64,000 nt of DNA from Dyella_B sp035503745 (GCF_035503745.1 NZ_DATJTC010000036.1:182884-246883); one strand, 5' to 3'; positions 20,511 to 29,834 are shown, counted from the stretch's first letter. The notes: generated from the sequence alone by a model not told the origin. Made by a program: numbers and translations.

Positions 20511-21266
20511 ATGCTCAATCTCGTCAAGCACGATGCCGTTACCGAAATCCAGTTGGCGCGCCCGCCCGTCAACGCGCTGAATCTGGATCTGCTGCGAGCG
20601 CTGCAGGCAGCGCTCGCGCAGGCCGTGCAGGAAGGCGCGCGCGGCATCGTGCTGTCGGGCGCGCAAGGCATGTTTTCCGCCGGCGTGGACGTACCTGAGC
20701 TGATGACCAAGGATCGCGCCGGCGTGCGCGAGTTCTGGCGCGAATTCTTTCTTGCCTGCGCGGCGCTCGCGCATGCGCCCGTACCGGTGGTCGCGGCGAT
20801 CACCGGGCATAGTCCCGCCGGCGGAGCGGTGCTGTCGTTGTTTTGCGATTACCGCGTGATGGCGCAGGGGCCATACCGGATCGGCCTGAACGAGGTGCAG
20901 GTGGGCCTGGTGGCGCCCGATTGCATCCAGATGGCATTGCGCCGCATCGTGGGTGCGTACCGTGCCGAACGCCTGTTGATCGCAGGCGCCCTGATCGACG
21001 CCGAACAGGCGCTGGCGACAGGTTTCGTGGACGACCTCACCGGCGTGGACCAGGTAGTGACGCGCGCGCTGCATTGGCTCAACGAAACCCTGGCGCTGCC
21101 CTCCCACGCAATGCTGGCCACACGCCAGATCGCACGCACCGATCTCACCAGCACGTATGCCGACGTCGATGCCTTGCCGATCGACACCTTCGTCGATGCG
21201 TTCTTCCACGACCAGACGCAGGCGACGCTCAAGCAGCTGGTCGCGCGCCTGAAGAAAAAGGATTGA
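20511..21266 (+). CDS. Enoyl-CoA isomerase-type crotonase (Delta3-Delta2-enoyl-CoA isomerase-like)
   Basis: 251 residues from MLNLVKHDAVTEIQLARPPV. Crotonase fold with oxyanion-hole segment G-H-S-P-A-G-G-A at 99-106. Only one of the two hydratase glutamates is present: E128 in I-G-L-N-E-V-Q-V-G-L. The pattern SPAGG then IGLNE-x-Q-x-G-x-x-AP resembles mitochondrial Delta3-Delta2-enoyl-CoA isomerase (ECI1) rather than a hydratase. The likely job is to shift double bonds during beta-oxidation of unsaturated fatty acids. The ATG was chosen because crotonase homology begins there; the longer open frame overlaps the upstream gene. Confidence 0.82.
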   Translation: MLNLVKHDAVTEIQLARPPVNALNLDLLRALQAALAQAVQEGARGIVLSGAQGMFSAGVDVPELMTKDRAGVREFWREFFLACAALAHAPVPVVAAITGHSPAGGAVLSLFCDYRVMAQGPYRIGLNEVQVGLVAPDCIQMALRRIVGAYRAERLLIAGALIDAEQALATGFVDDLTGVDQVVTRALHWLNETLALPSHAMLATRQIARTDLTSTYADVDALPIDTFVDAFFHDQTQATLKQLVARLKKKD

Positions 21267-21294
21267 CGCTTAGCCGTGCGAAAGGCGGCAGGCG

Positions 21295-22143
21295 TCAGCC
21301 GGCGCCCGTCGCCACCGGACGCGATGGATCGCTGACCCAGCCGCTCCACGAGGGTGCATACAAGCGCGAGCCGGCAAGCCCCGCATGTTCCATCGCCAGC
21401 ACGTTGTGGCAGGCACTGACGCCGGAGCCGCACATGTGCACCACCTGATCGGGCCGGTGTTCGCCGATCACGGCGAGAAACTCCCGCCGCAGCGTATCGG
21501 CGGATTTGAAATGGCCGTCCGCCTGCACGTTGTCCGCGAACGGTCGATTCGCCGCGCCCGGTACGTGACCGGGCACCCGGTCGAGCGGCTCGACTTCGCC
21601 GGTGTAACGCGGCGTTGCACGCGCATCGAGCAACAGATCGCCTTGCAGCTTGGCCACCGCCGCGTGATCGAGCAAGAACTGGCTCGTGTCATAGTGCAGC
21701 GTTACCTGTGTTGCTTGGCGCGATGGCGTGTCTTGCGACATCGGCTTGCCTGCCGCCGTCCAGGCGGCAAAGCCGCCATCGAGCACGGCGACATCGCGCA
21801 CACCGGTCAGGCGTAACAGCCACCATAGACGCGCCGCCGCCAAGGCACCATTGCCGGCATCGTAGCCGACCACTTGCAGACCCGGCCGCCAACCCCAGCG
21901 CCCCAGCAACGCGGAAAAATTTTCTTCCAGCGGCAGCGGGTGACGCCCCAGGCCCAAGGGTATGCGGCCAAGATCGGAAAGATCGCGATCGAGGCTGGCG
22001 AACACCGCGCCGGGAATATGCCCTTGGCGATAGTCGCGCTCGCCCTTGTCCGGGTCGGCCAGATCGTGGCGGCAGTCGACAATCAGTACATCGGCGGGCG
22101 CAAGCTGCGCCAGTTCATCGACCAAGATCAGTGTACGTTTCAT
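21295..22143 (-). CDS. sseA: 3-mercaptopyruvate sulfurtransferase (two-domain rhodanese)
   Basis: 282 residues with two rhodanese domains. The C-terminal domain carries the catalytic loop C238-G-S-G-V-S-A; the C-G-S-G-V form is typical of mercaptopyruvate sulfurtransferases, whereas thiosulfate enzymes carry C-R-x-G-V-T. The N-terminal domain contains VDCRHDLADP and G-H-I-P-G-A but lacks an active-site cysteine. The enzyme transfers sulfane sulfur from mercaptopyruvate to thiols or cyanide. It is the last gene of a three-gene run (DUF1289, NUDIX, sulfurtransferase); its ATG overlaps the NUDIX stop by four bases (ATGA). Confidence 0.9.
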   Translation of the reverse strand: MKRTLILVDELAQLAPADVLIVDCRHDLADPDKGERDYRQGHIPGAVFASLDRDLSDLGRIPLGLGRHPLPLEENFSALLGRWGWRPGLQVVGYDAGNGALAAARLWWLLRLTGVRDVAVLDGGFAAWTAAGKPMSQDTPSRQATQVTLHYDTSQFLLDHAAVAKLQGDLLLDARATPRYTGEVEPLDRVPGHVPGAANRPFADNVQADGHFKSADTLRREFLAVIGEHRPDQVVHMCGSGVSACHNVLAMEHAGLAGSRLYAPSWSGWVSDPSRPVATGAG

Positions 22144-22730
22144 GCGTCCTCCATCTTCTGCACCAGATGCTGCAGGATCGCGGCCGTGGCGCCCCAGATG
22201 CGGTGCCCTGAGTGCTCAAATTCCACCATCTCGCGACGATGGCCGCGGTATTCCATCACATAGCGCCTGAGATTGGCCGGTGCAAGGAAATGCGCCAGCG
22301 GCACTTCGAACACCTCGGCCACTTCGTCGGGCGCGGGGCGATAGCTTGCCTGCGGCGCGATACGCGCAACCACCGGCGTGATGCAAAAGCCGCTGATGGT
22401 TTCGAAGCAGTCCAGATAGCCCAGCGGCGTCACCAGGGTACGGTCCAGGCCGATTTCCTCTTCGCTTTCGCGCAAGGCGGTGGTCACCGCATCGCCATCG
22501 GCGGGATCCGTGCCGCCGCCGGGAAAAGACACCTGCCCGGCATGCGAACTCAAGTGATCGGTGCGTACGGTAAATACCAGGCGCAGCGGCTCGGCGTCGC
22601 GAAAGCCGATCAGCACCGCGGCAGAACGCAGCGGCGCGTCGCCGAGCAGCGCGGCCATCTGCGTGTGGTTCCAGCCCGGCGCCGCCGGCGGTTGCGACAG
22701 CGGCCGCAGCGCGCGCAGCAGGGCATCCAT
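22140..22730 (-). CDS. NUDIX CoA pyrophosphatase (NudL/YeaB type)
   Basis: 196 residues from the ATG at 22730, which overlaps the previous stop by one base (TGATG); a GTG three bases upstream is also possible. The Nudix box is present as GGGTDPADGD...TALRESEEEIGL (near 70-95), with the preceding S-S-H-A-G-Q-V-S-F-P-G-G segment typical of CoA pyrophosphatases (UPF0035 signature). The enzyme hydrolyses CoA and acyl-CoAs to phosphopantetheine and 3',5'-ADP, with Mg2+ or Mn2+. It is a middle gene of a tightly coupled operon. Confidence 0.9.
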   Translation of the reverse strand: MDALLRALRPLSQPPAAPGWNHTQMAALLGDAPLRSAAVLIGFRDAEPLRLVFTVRTDHLSSHAGQVSFPGGGTDPADGDAVTTALRESEEEIGLDRTLVTPLGYLDCFETISGFCITPVVARIAPQASYRPAPDEVAEVFEVPLAHFLAPANLRRYVMEYRGHRREMVEFEHSGHRIWGATAAILQHLVQKMEDA

Positions 22731-22921
22731 CACGCGCTCTCGCGTGCGGGCAGCACTTCTTTGAGGTAGTGGTCGCGCTCGGCGTCGCTCATGCTGCGCC
22801 AGCGGGCGATTTCATTGCCGGTGCGATGGCAGCCCAGGCAGTACCCGCGCGCATCCAGCTCGCAGATGCCCACGCACGGGGTAAGAATGGGTTGGACCGG
22901 AAGCGGGGATTCGTTTGACAT
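22730..22921 (-). CDS. DUF1289 small cysteine-rich protein
   Basis: 63 residues with the DUF1289 pattern: C-V-G-I-C-E-L-D...G-Y-C-L-G-C-H-R-T-x-x-E-I-x-x-W. Four cysteines are spaced C-x3-C and C-x2-C, suggesting metal binding, probably zinc or iron-sulfur, although this is unproven. The gene leads a three-gene operon with the NUDIX hydrolase and sulfurtransferase. The function is unknown in the family. Confidence 0.88.
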   Translation of the reverse strand: MSNESPLPVQPILTPCVGICELDARGYCLGCHRTGNEIARWRSMSDAERDHYLKEVLPARESA

Positions 22922-22956
22922 GCGCCGGACATGCTAACCCAGCCGCCGGCGCCGCG

Positions 22957-23709
22957 TCAGGGGCCCGATGCCTGCGGATCGGGCGGCTTGATGTCCAGCA
23001 GCTCGATATCAAACACCAGCGCCTGGTTGGGGCCGATCCGCGGCAGCATGCCGTCTTCGCCGTAGGCGAGCTGGGGCGGAATCACCACCTTCCAGCGATC
23101 GCCCACGTGCATGCGCGGGATCACGAACTGCCAGCCGCGGATGACCTTGTCCACGGCGAACTTCACCGGCGCGCCGTGCGCGTAGGTGCTGTCGAACTCG
23201 GTGCCGTCGATCAGCATGCCGCGGTAGTTGACCGTAACCACGCTGTCGATGGTGGGACTGAGCGTGCCGTCGCCCTTCTTGATGACCGAATACTGAATGC
23301 CTGACGGCAATTGCACTACGCCGGGCTGCGTGGCGTTGTGCTGCATGAACTCCTTGCTCTTGCGCTCGTTGTCGGCCGCGATGCGCTTGTATTCGGCCAG
23401 GGCCTGGTCGCGCATACGCGTACCCAGGCTCACCAGCTGGTTGTACATGTCCTGCTTGGACACCGCGGGCGGACGCTTGGCGTAGGCGTCGGCGATGGCC
23501 TTTTGCAGCACGGCCAGGTCTATCGGCACATCCCCCTGGGAAAACTGGTTGCCGATGCGATAGCCGATGGCGTAGGAAAGCTTGTACTTGTCCAGCTTGA
23601 CCGTCGAGGTCCGCGGCGACGAGCTAGGCGCAGCCGGACCCTGCTGCGCCTGTACCGCAAATGCGGCAAGCAGCATGATGCCCGGTACCAGCCTTCGCGT
23701 GTATGCCAT
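22957..23709 (-). CDS. Periplasmic FKBP-type peptidyl-prolyl isomerase (Mip/FkpA-like)
   Basis: 250 residues. The ATG at 23709 is preceded by GGAG six bases upstream; earlier in-frame ATGs lack this. MAYTRRLVPGIMLLAAFAVQA is a signal peptide. Residues 40-125 form an N-terminal helical domain of the FKBP_N type (SYAIGYRIGNQFSQG). The C-terminal FKBP domain contains V-T-V-N-Y-R-G, G-T-E-F-D-S-T and P-P-Q-L-A-Y-G-E-D-G. Such proteins are dimeric periplasmic foldases that assist outer-membrane and secreted proteins. Confidence 0.93.
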   Translation of the reverse strand: MAYTRRLVPGIMLLAAFAVQAQQGPAAPSSSPRTSTVKLDKYKLSYAIGYRIGNQFSQGDVPIDLAVLQKAIADAYAKRPPAVSKQDMYNQLVSLGTRMRDQALAEYKRIAADNERKSKEFMQHNATQPGVVQLPSGIQYSVIKKGDGTLSPTIDSVVTVNYRGMLIDGTEFDSTYAHGAPVKFAVDKVIRGWQFVIPRMHVGDRWKVVIPPQLAYGEDGMLPRIGPNQALVFDIELLDIKPPDPQASGP

Positions 23710-23882
23710 TACGTTCTCCATGGCGGCAAGCATACGGCCAAAGCCGCCATCCTAAGCGGTTCTGCCGCTTTGTGCAGCCACGCCTGCCGATCGCCATTGT
23801 CAAGAGTCTGTCTGAGATCGCCCGGAGGCGGAAAAGGTTCCCGCTGCTAAAATCCGTGTTTTATCTTCCGACGGAGTCGAGC

Positions 23883-24665
23883 ATGGCCTACCGCAATCTT
23901 GAAATCGGCAACCGCGATGCCGTGCGTACGATCACCGTCAACCGGCCCGACAAGCTCAATGCGCTCAACCGCGACACTTTGAACGAGCTGACTCTGGCCT
24001 TTACGCAGGCGGCCCAGGACGATGCGGTGCGCGCGGTGGTGCTGGCCGGCGCGGGCGAGAAAGCGTTCGTGGCGGGTGCGGATATCAGCGAGATGAACGG
24101 CTACACGCCGGTCCAGGCGCAGCGTTTTTCGCGGGCCGGGCAGACGTTGATGAGCACGATCGAGCGGCTGGGCAAACCCGTGATCGCACGCATTCAGGGT
24201 TTCGCGCTGGGCGGCGGGATGGAGCTGGCCATGGCCTGCCACCTGCGCGTAGCCAGCGAAAAAGCGAAGTTGGGGCAGCCGGAGATCCATCTGGGCCTGA
24301 TCCCCGGCTTCGGCGGCACGCAGCGCCTGCTGCGCCTGGCCGGACGCAGCGCCGCGCTGGAATTGTGCCTGGTGGGCAACCCGATCGGCGCACAACGCGC
24401 TTACGAGCTGGGCATCGTCAACCGCGTGGTGGCGCCGGAGGCGCTGGACGAAACCGTCAACGCGCTCGCCGACCAGCTCGCGGCGGCCGCGCCGCTGGCG
24501 GCCGCCGGCATCCTCGACGCGATATTGCAAGGCGGCGAGACGACCATCGACCAGGGCCTGGCCTTCGAAACACAGGCGTTCGCGCTTGCTTTCGCCACCG
24601 AGGACATGCGCGAAGGCACCAGCGCCTTCCTGGAGAAGCGCAAGGCCGTGTTCAAAGGCCTGTGA
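23883..24665 (+). CDS. Enoyl-CoA hydratase (crotonase)
   Basis: 260 residues from ATG 23883, with GGAG six bases upstream. Both catalytic glutamates are present: E114 in G-G-G-M-E-L-A-M and E134 in G-Q-P-E-I-H-L-G, with A-G-A-D-I-S-E and G-F-G-G-T-Q-R segments. It hydrates trans-2-enoyl-CoA in beta-oxidation or related acyl-CoA breakdown. A possible -10 TAAAAT is seen near 23849. It stands alone and is divergent from the FKBP gene; the partner beta-oxidation genes are elsewhere. Confidence 0.92.
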   Translation: MAYRNLEIGNRDAVRTITVNRPDKLNALNRDTLNELTLAFTQAAQDDAVRAVVLAGAGEKAFVAGADISEMNGYTPVQAQRFSRAGQTLMSTIERLGKPVIARIQGFALGGGMELAMACHLRVASEKAKLGQPEIHLGLIPGFGGTQRLLRLAGRSAALELCLVGNPIGAQRAYELGIVNRVVAPEALDETVNALADQLAAAAPLAAAGILDAILQGGETTIDQGLAFETQAFALAFATEDMREGTSAFLEKRKAVFKGL

Positions 24666-24716
24666 CCGATCACGCGGGCGGGTGCGCCGACGCGCCCCGC
24701 CCTGCCCGCGCGGCGA

Positions 24717-25637
24717 TCAATGCGCGCCGCGATATTTCTTCTCGCCGGCCGTGATACGCAGGTCCAGCCGGTTTTCCGGCGGTGCCAGCGGGCAGGTGGC
24801 GAACGCAGTGAACGCGCAGGGCGGGTTGTAGGCCTGGTTGAAATCCAGCACGACCTTGCCGTTCACCGGCAATGCGGCGTACAGGAAGCGCGCCGCGCCG
24901 TAGGTCTCGTGACCGGAGGTGCGATCGGCCAGCACGAAAAACAGCTCGCCGCCCGGCTCTTCCTGGTACGGCAGCAGTTCGTAGGTGTGTCCGTCGCGCT
25001 GGAACACCGCTTTGCCCGGCACTTTCTGCGTTTCGATGGTGCCGATCACCGAGCCGATCTGCAGATCGTGCGGCGGATCGAACGGTACCCAGTCGGCCAC
25101 GATGCGCCAGGAAGGATCGATTGGGAAATAATCGATGCCCAGAAAATGCTGGCGCGTTGCGGCGGTGGTGTCTTTCACGCGCAGCGCCTTGCGCCCTTCG
25201 CGATCGATCACGTAAAAGCTGGCGCTGCCGAATGTCACTGTGGTGGGTTTGGCTTGGCCGGTAGCATGCGCGTCGTCGATCAGCGTAGCTTCGCGCAAGG
25301 ATTTGCCGTCGATGCGCGCATCCACGCCATGTGCCAGCGCAATGTGCAGCTTGCCGTCCTTGTCCAGCGTCACCACGCCCAGATGCGCCGGGCCAGCCTG
25401 CAGCACGATGTCGTTATCGGCGGCGCTGCCTACGCGATTGGCGCCCTGCTGCAGCCACTCCAAGCCGATCAGGCTGAGCCAGCCGTCCGGCGCGTTAAGG
25501 TTGGCAACGCGTTTGGCGCGCCATTGTTCGATGCTCTGCTGATAGGCATCGGGCGCGGCGGCTGTGTGGGCGGTATCGGCATGCACGAGCGCAACTCCAG
25601 TACTCAAAATCAATCCGGCCAGGATATGGCGCCACAT
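24717..25637 (-). CDS. Exported DUF1684-domain protein
   Basis: 306 residues. MWRHILAGLILSTGVALVHA is a signal peptide. The body follows DUF1684: D-G-W-L-S-L-I-G-L-x-W-L, then R-D-G-H-x-Y-x-L-L-P-Y and a terminal L-D-F-N-Q-A-Y-N-P-P-C-A-F...C-P-L-A-P-P-E-N-R-L. The family is of unknown function and shares the metal-pocket arrangement (R, N-P-P-C) across members. It stands between the enoyl-CoA hydratase and mutL and has no evident functional partner here. Confidence 0.85.
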   Translation of the reverse strand: MWRHILAGLILSTGVALVHADTAHTAAAPDAYQQSIEQWRAKRVANLNAPDGWLSLIGLEWLQQGANRVGSAADNDIVLQAGPAHLGVVTLDKDGKLHIALAHGVDARIDGKSLREATLIDDAHATGQAKPTTVTFGSASFYVIDREGRKALRVKDTTAATRQHFLGIDYFPIDPSWRIVADWVPFDPPHDLQIGSVIGTIETQKVPGKAVFQRDGHTYELLPYQEEPGGELFFVLADRTSGHETYGAARFLYAALPVNGKVVLDFNQAYNPPCAFTAFATCPLAPPENRLDLRITAGEKKYRGAH

Positions 25638-25695
25638 GGGGTTCGCTCCGCGCGATGCAAGGAGCGTCCAGTATGGCCCTCGGAACAGGCGCCGC

Positions 25696-27525
25696 CTAAC
25701 GGCCGCGCAGAAATAGCTTATCCAGTTCGTTCATGTTGACCTGCACCCAGGTCGGACGGCCGTGGTTGCACTGGCCGGAGCGCTCGGTGGCCTCCATCTC
25801 GCGCAGCAACGCATTCATTTCCGGCGGCGTGAGGCGCCGCCCCGCGCGCACCGAACCATGGCAGGCCATGGTGGACAGCAATTCATTTTCCAGCTCCTGC
25901 AATTGCCGCGAACTGCCGTGCTGGGCCAGTTCCCCCAGCACGCTGCGCGTGAGTTCGGCGACGTCGGCGCCTTCCAGCAGGGCGGGAATGCGCCGCACCA
26001 CCACCGCCGACGGACCGCTTCGCGACAGCTCCAGACCCCAGTCGGCCAAGGCCTCGCCATGCTCTTCGGCGGCGGCGGCCTCCTTTGCGCTCACCGCTAC
26101 CGATAGCGGCACCAGCAGCAGCTGCGAACGCAGGTTGCTGCAGGCACGGCCGGACTTGAGCTTTTCGTAGGTGATGCGTTCGTGCGCGGCATGCATGTCG
26201 ACCAACACCAATCCGTGCGCATTTTCCGCCAGGATGTAGATGGTCTTCAGTTGCGCGATGGCATAGCCGAGCGGCGGCACTTCGCCATCGTTGGCCGATG
26301 GCATGGAGGGTATCGGCGACAGCGATTCGGGCTGGCCGCCGGCGCCGCTGCCCAGCAAGGCGGCATAGCCGGCCAGCGGTTCCTCGCGTACGCCAAGTTG
26401 CAGCGGGCTTTGCCTGAATGTGCCTTGCCATGCGCTTGAGCGGGTGTCCACCGGCTGCACCGTCGGCGCGGTTTGCATGGGCGCATGCGTCCATGCGGCG
26501 TTTTCGGTCGGCACGCTTTGCCCGGCACGTGTTTCGGCCAGCGCCTCGTGCAGGGTGCGAAACAGGAAATCGTGCACCAGCCGCTGCTCGCGAAAACGCA
26601 CCTCATGCTTGGCCGGATGCACGTTGACGTCCACGCCGGCCGGATCCAACTCCAGATACAGCACGAACGCCGGATGCCGTCCGTGGAACAGCACATCGGC
26701 ATACGCCTGGCGCACCGCATGCGCCACCACGCGGTCGCGCACCAGCCGGCCGTTGACGTAGAAATACTGCGAGTCCGCCTGCGGACGCGATGCGGTCGGC
26801 AAGCCCACCCAGCCCGACAGGCGCATGCCCGCGGTGGCGTGATCGATGCGCAGGCTCTGCTGCGGGAACGCATCGCCCAGCACCTCGGCCACGCGCATCA
26901 GCATGGCCTGTTCATCGCGGGCGGCCTTCCACACGCGCACGGATTTGCCGTTATGGCTCAGGCGAAACTCCACGCCGCCGCGAGCCAGCGAGAGCGACTT
27001 GAGCAGATCGTCGATGTGCGCGAATTCGGTGCGTTCGGCACGCAGAAACTTGCGCCGCGCGGGCACGTTGTAGAACAGGTCGCGCAGTTCCACGCTGGTG
27101 CCCTGGGGGTGCTGTGCGGGCCGTGCGGGCTGCATGCGTCCGCTGTCCACTTCGATGCGAAACGCGTTGTCGGATCCGCGCAGGCGCGAGGTCATGGCAA
27201 AGCGCGCCACCGACGACATCGAAGCCAGCGCCTCGCCGCGGAAACCCATGCTTGCCACGTGCTCCAGGTCGTCGAAGCTGCCGATCTTGCTGGTGGCATG
27301 CGAGGCGATCGCCAGCGGCAGGTCGTCCGGCGCGATGCCGTCGCCGTCGTCGCGTACGCGGATCAGGCGCGCACCACCCAATTCGATATCCACTTCGATG
27401 CGCGTGGCACCGGCGTCGAGACTGTTTTCGACCAGTTCCTTGACCACCGAGGAGGGCCGCTCGATCACCTCGCCGGCGGCGATCTGATTGATGAGTTCGG
27501 GGGGGAGCGGCTGGATGCGGGGCAT
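25696..27525 (-). CDS. mutL: DNA mismatch repair protein MutL (endonuclease-type)
   Basis: 609 residues from the ATG at 27525 (a TTG nine bases upstream is less likely). The N-terminal GHKL ATPase has E-L-V-E-N-S-L-D-A-G-A (near 30-40), D-D-G-D-G-I and G-F-R-G-E-A-L. The C-terminal dimerisation domain carries D443-M-H-A-A-H-E-R-I-T-Y-E, close to the DQHA(X)2E(X)4E metal motif of endonuclease-active MutL, plus A-C-H-G-S and C-N-H-G-R-P-T segments that help bind metal. This indicates MutH-independent strand nicking. The linker between domains (340-415) is Pro/Gln-rich and poorly conserved. Confidence 0.96.
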   Translation of the reverse strand: MPRIQPLPPELINQIAAGEVIERPSSVVKELVENSLDAGATRIEVDIELGGARLIRVRDDGDGIAPDDLPLAIASHATSKIGSFDDLEHVASMGFRGEALASMSSVARFAMTSRLRGSDNAFRIEVDSGRMQPARPAQHPQGTSVELRDLFYNVPARRKFLRAERTEFAHIDDLLKSLSLARGGVEFRLSHNGKSVRVWKAARDEQAMLMRVAEVLGDAFPQQSLRIDHATAGMRLSGWVGLPTASRPQADSQYFYVNGRLVRDRVVAHAVRQAYADVLFHGRHPAFVLYLELDPAGVDVNVHPAKHEVRFREQRLVHDFLFRTLHEALAETRAGQSVPTENAAWTHAPMQTAPTVQPVDTRSSAWQGTFRQSPLQLGVREEPLAGYAALLGSGAGGQPESLSPIPSMPSANDGEVPPLGYAIAQLKTIYILAENAHGLVLVDMHAAHERITYEKLKSGRACSNLRSQLLLVPLSVAVSAKEAAAAEEHGEALADWGLELSRSGPSAVVVRRIPALLEGADVAELTRSVLGELAQHGSSRQLQELENELLSTMACHGSVRAGRRLTPPEMNALLREMEATERSGQCNHGRPTWVQVNMNELDKLFLRGR

Positions 27526-27569
27526 GGGGCGCAAGCTTAACAGCCGGCGCCAGATGCAACTATCGGCCG

Positions 27570-29237
27570 TCAGCTATCGGGAATTTCCAGCATCATGCCC
27601 GCGTGCACGCTGTCACCGCTGATGCCGTTGATGTTCTTGAGCGAATCCACGCTCACGCCATATTGCTTGGCGATGCTCTTGAGGCTTTCGCCCGCGGTGA
27701 CGCGATGCATGTCGCGCACGTCCGCATCGGCCGGATTGGACGAAGCATCGAGCGCAACCTTGTTCCTGGTCTTGCCGGCGGCGGCGACTTGCGTGCCCCC
27801 ATCGACCGCCACACCCTTACGCCGCGCGGCCTCCTGCGCGAACCAGGTGCCGGGCGGCGGATTGCTGAGGAAATAACGCTTTACGCCGTCCATGATGGCC
27901 GTGGCGAGCTGATCCTGGTGCACCGGATCGCGCAGCTTGCGCTCTTCCACAGGGTTGCTGATGAAGGCCGTCTCGACCAGGATCGACGGCACGTCCGGCG
28001 AGCGCAGCACGACGAAGTTGGCATGCTCGACGTAGCCGCGATGCGTCGGGCCCAGCGCGGACAGCGCATTGAGCACGTTCTGCGCCACCGTTTCGCTGGC
28101 CTGCACCGCCCAGCCTTGCTGCATGTCCAGCAGCACCGAGGCGAGGCTGTCGTTTTCGGCTGCCAGCGAGACGCCGCCGATCAGGTCGGAGCTGTTTTCG
28201 CGGTCGGCCAGCATCTGCGCGGCCACCGAGCTCTTGCCGCGCGAGGACAGTACCCACACCGACGAGCCACGCGCGTCGCTGCTGGTGTAAGAGTCGGCGT
28301 GGATCGCGACGAAGAGATCGGCCTGGTTCCGCCGCGCGATCTCGTAGCGCTGCTTGAGCGGGATGAAGTAGTCGCCGTCACGGGTGAGGATCGCCTTCAT
28401 GCCCGGCTGGCGGTTGATCTGGGCGGCCAGGTCGCGCGCCACGGCGAGGGTGACGTTCTTCTCCAGCAGGCCGTCGGGGCCATGAGCACCCTGGTCCTTG
28501 CCGCCGTGGCCGGCATCCACCGCCACGATGACCTGGCGCTCGCTGTTCAGCAGCAGCGCCGCCTGACGGGTGGTCACGCCCTTGCGGGTGGTCAGCTTGC
28601 TGGCCGCATTGATGGTGACCGGCACGGGAGCCGGCTCTTGCGCGCCGGCGGTGCTGTCGGTGGCATCGTCGGAGGCGGAGTCGGCCGGCGCGGGCGCGAT
28701 CGGCGTGGCGGGATGGACGCGCATCGCAAGCGTGTCGGCTGTGCGCGAGTCATCCTGCTTGACCGGGTTCGGGGCCACAGCCTTGGCGCTGGCCGGATAA
28801 AGATCGAGGACGAGCCGATAGCCGGCCTGGCCCGACGGCCCCAGCATGAAGGTTTTGGGTTGGCTATTGGGCGCCACCGCTGCAACCAGGCGCACGGAAT
28901 TGCCTTGCCGGGTGCTGCTGAGGCCTTTGAACAGGCCTTGCGCGCCCGGCGCGAGGCGGCCGGCGACGCGGCTGTCGCTCATCGCCAGCACGACCTGGTC
29001 GCCGTCCTGGGTGAGCGTGTACTTGGCCGGGCCGGACAGATCGAACACCACGCGGGTGTAGGCGGGCCCGGCCCAGACGCGGGCATCCTTGACGTCGGCG
29101 GCGCGCAGCACGCCAGGCGCCACGGTCATGATCGCGGCACCAGATAGACAGATAACACGGGTCAGGAATCCCCTCATGGCGGTGCATTGAAGCGCACGAC
29201 CCAAGGGAATGCAATAGGTTTTCCTTTGATTTTCCAT
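27570..29237 (-). CDS. amiC: N-acetylmuramoyl-L-alanine amidase (AMIN - Amidase_3 - LysM)
   Basis: Up to 555 residues. A second ATG at 29177 gives 535 residues and a cleaner signal peptide (MRGFLTRVICLSGAAIMTVA); no start has a strong ribosome binding site. Residues about 50-150 are an AMIN domain that localises the enzyme to the septum. The Amidase_3 zinc catalytic domain (about 230-450) has V-D-A-G-H-G-G, L-E-K-N-V-T and V-A-I-H-A-D. The C-terminus has one LysM domain (H-R-V-T-A-G-E-S-L-K-S-I-A). It splits daughter-cell peptidoglycan between MurNAc and L-Ala. It follows tsaE in the usual order tsaE-amiC-mutL. Confidence 0.94.
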   Translation of the reverse strand: MENQRKTYCIPLGRALQCTAMRGFLTRVICLSGAAIMTVAPGVLRAADVKDARVWAGPAYTRVVFDLSGPAKYTLTQDGDQVVLAMSDSRVAGRLAPGAQGLFKGLSSTRQGNSVRLVAAVAPNSQPKTFMLGPSGQAGYRLVLDLYPASAKAVAPNPVKQDDSRTADTLAMRVHPATPIAPAPADSASDDATDSTAGAQEPAPVPVTINAASKLTTRKGVTTRQAALLLNSERQVIVAVDAGHGGKDQGAHGPDGLLEKNVTLAVARDLAAQINRQPGMKAILTRDGDYFIPLKQRYEIARRNQADLFVAIHADSYTSSDARGSSVWVLSSRGKSSVAAQMLADRENSSDLIGGVSLAAENDSLASVLLDMQQGWAVQASETVAQNVLNALSALGPTHRGYVEHANFVVLRSPDVPSILVETAFISNPVEERKLRDPVHQDQLATAIMDGVKRYFLSNPPPGTWFAQEAARRKGVAVDGGTQVAAAGKTRNKVALDASSNPADADVRDMHRVTAGESLKSIAKQYGVSVDSLKNINGISGDSVHAGMMLEIPDS

Positions 29238-29348
29238 AACCTGCGAGCTTTTCGTCAGAACGGCTCAAGCTATCGGCCCTAAGCGGCGCATTTCACAGGC
29301 AAGCCACCCGGCGCAGGCTCATTCAGTTTCCTCAAGGAGGACGACTAC

Positions 29349-29834
29349 TTAGCGCGAGCCGGCGGGTGCGGTGTTTGAACGCAAACGCCCCAACAAGCGT
29401 TCGCCGCGCCCCGAGCGCGGGCGCAACCACGCGCTGCGCCCCAGCCCTTGGTAGGCGAACTCCAGCTCCAGATCCGCCGCCGGGAGCGCACCGGCGCCCC
29501 GTTCGGGCCATTCGACCAGCACCAGGGCATCGGGATCGGCCAGCGCGTCCAGGCCCAGCCATTCCAGCTCGCCCGGATCGGCGATGCGATACAGGTCCAG
29601 ATGCCAGGCCGGGCGACTCCCGGCCTGATAGCCCTCGACCAGGCTATAAGTGGGACTTTTGATGCGCTCGCCCACGCCCAGCGCGGCGAGCAGCGCACGC
29701 GCGAAACTGGTCTTGCCGGCACCGAGTTCGCCGCGCAGGTACACCACCAGGCCCTCGTCCAGCGCGCCGGCCAACTGCGCACCCAAGGCACGCGTGGCGT
29801 CTTCGTCAGCCAGCACCCATTGCTGCTCAGCCAT
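29349..29834 (-). CDS. tsaE: tRNA t6A synthesis ATPase TsaE
   Basis: 161 residues from ATG 29834, which lies within the last codons of the upstream gene (8-base overlap). The P-loop G-E-L-G-A-G-K-T-S-F is near residue 36, followed by S-P-T-Y-S-L-V-E-G-Y and H-x-D-L-Y-R, which are all TsaE signatures. With TsaB and TsaD it makes N6-threonylcarbamoyl-adenosine at position 37 of ANN-decoding tRNAs. It sits between nnrDE and amiC, a conserved order. The C-terminal tail is Arg/Gly-rich and longer than typical. Confidence 0.95.
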   Translation of the reverse strand: MAEQQWVLADEDATRALGAQLAGALDEGLVVYLRGELGAGKTSFARALLAALGVGERIKSPTYSLVEGYQAGSRPAWHLDLYRIADPGELEWLGLDALADPDALVLVEWPERGAGALPAADLELEFAYQGLGRSAWLRPRSGRGERLLGRLRSNTAPAGSR

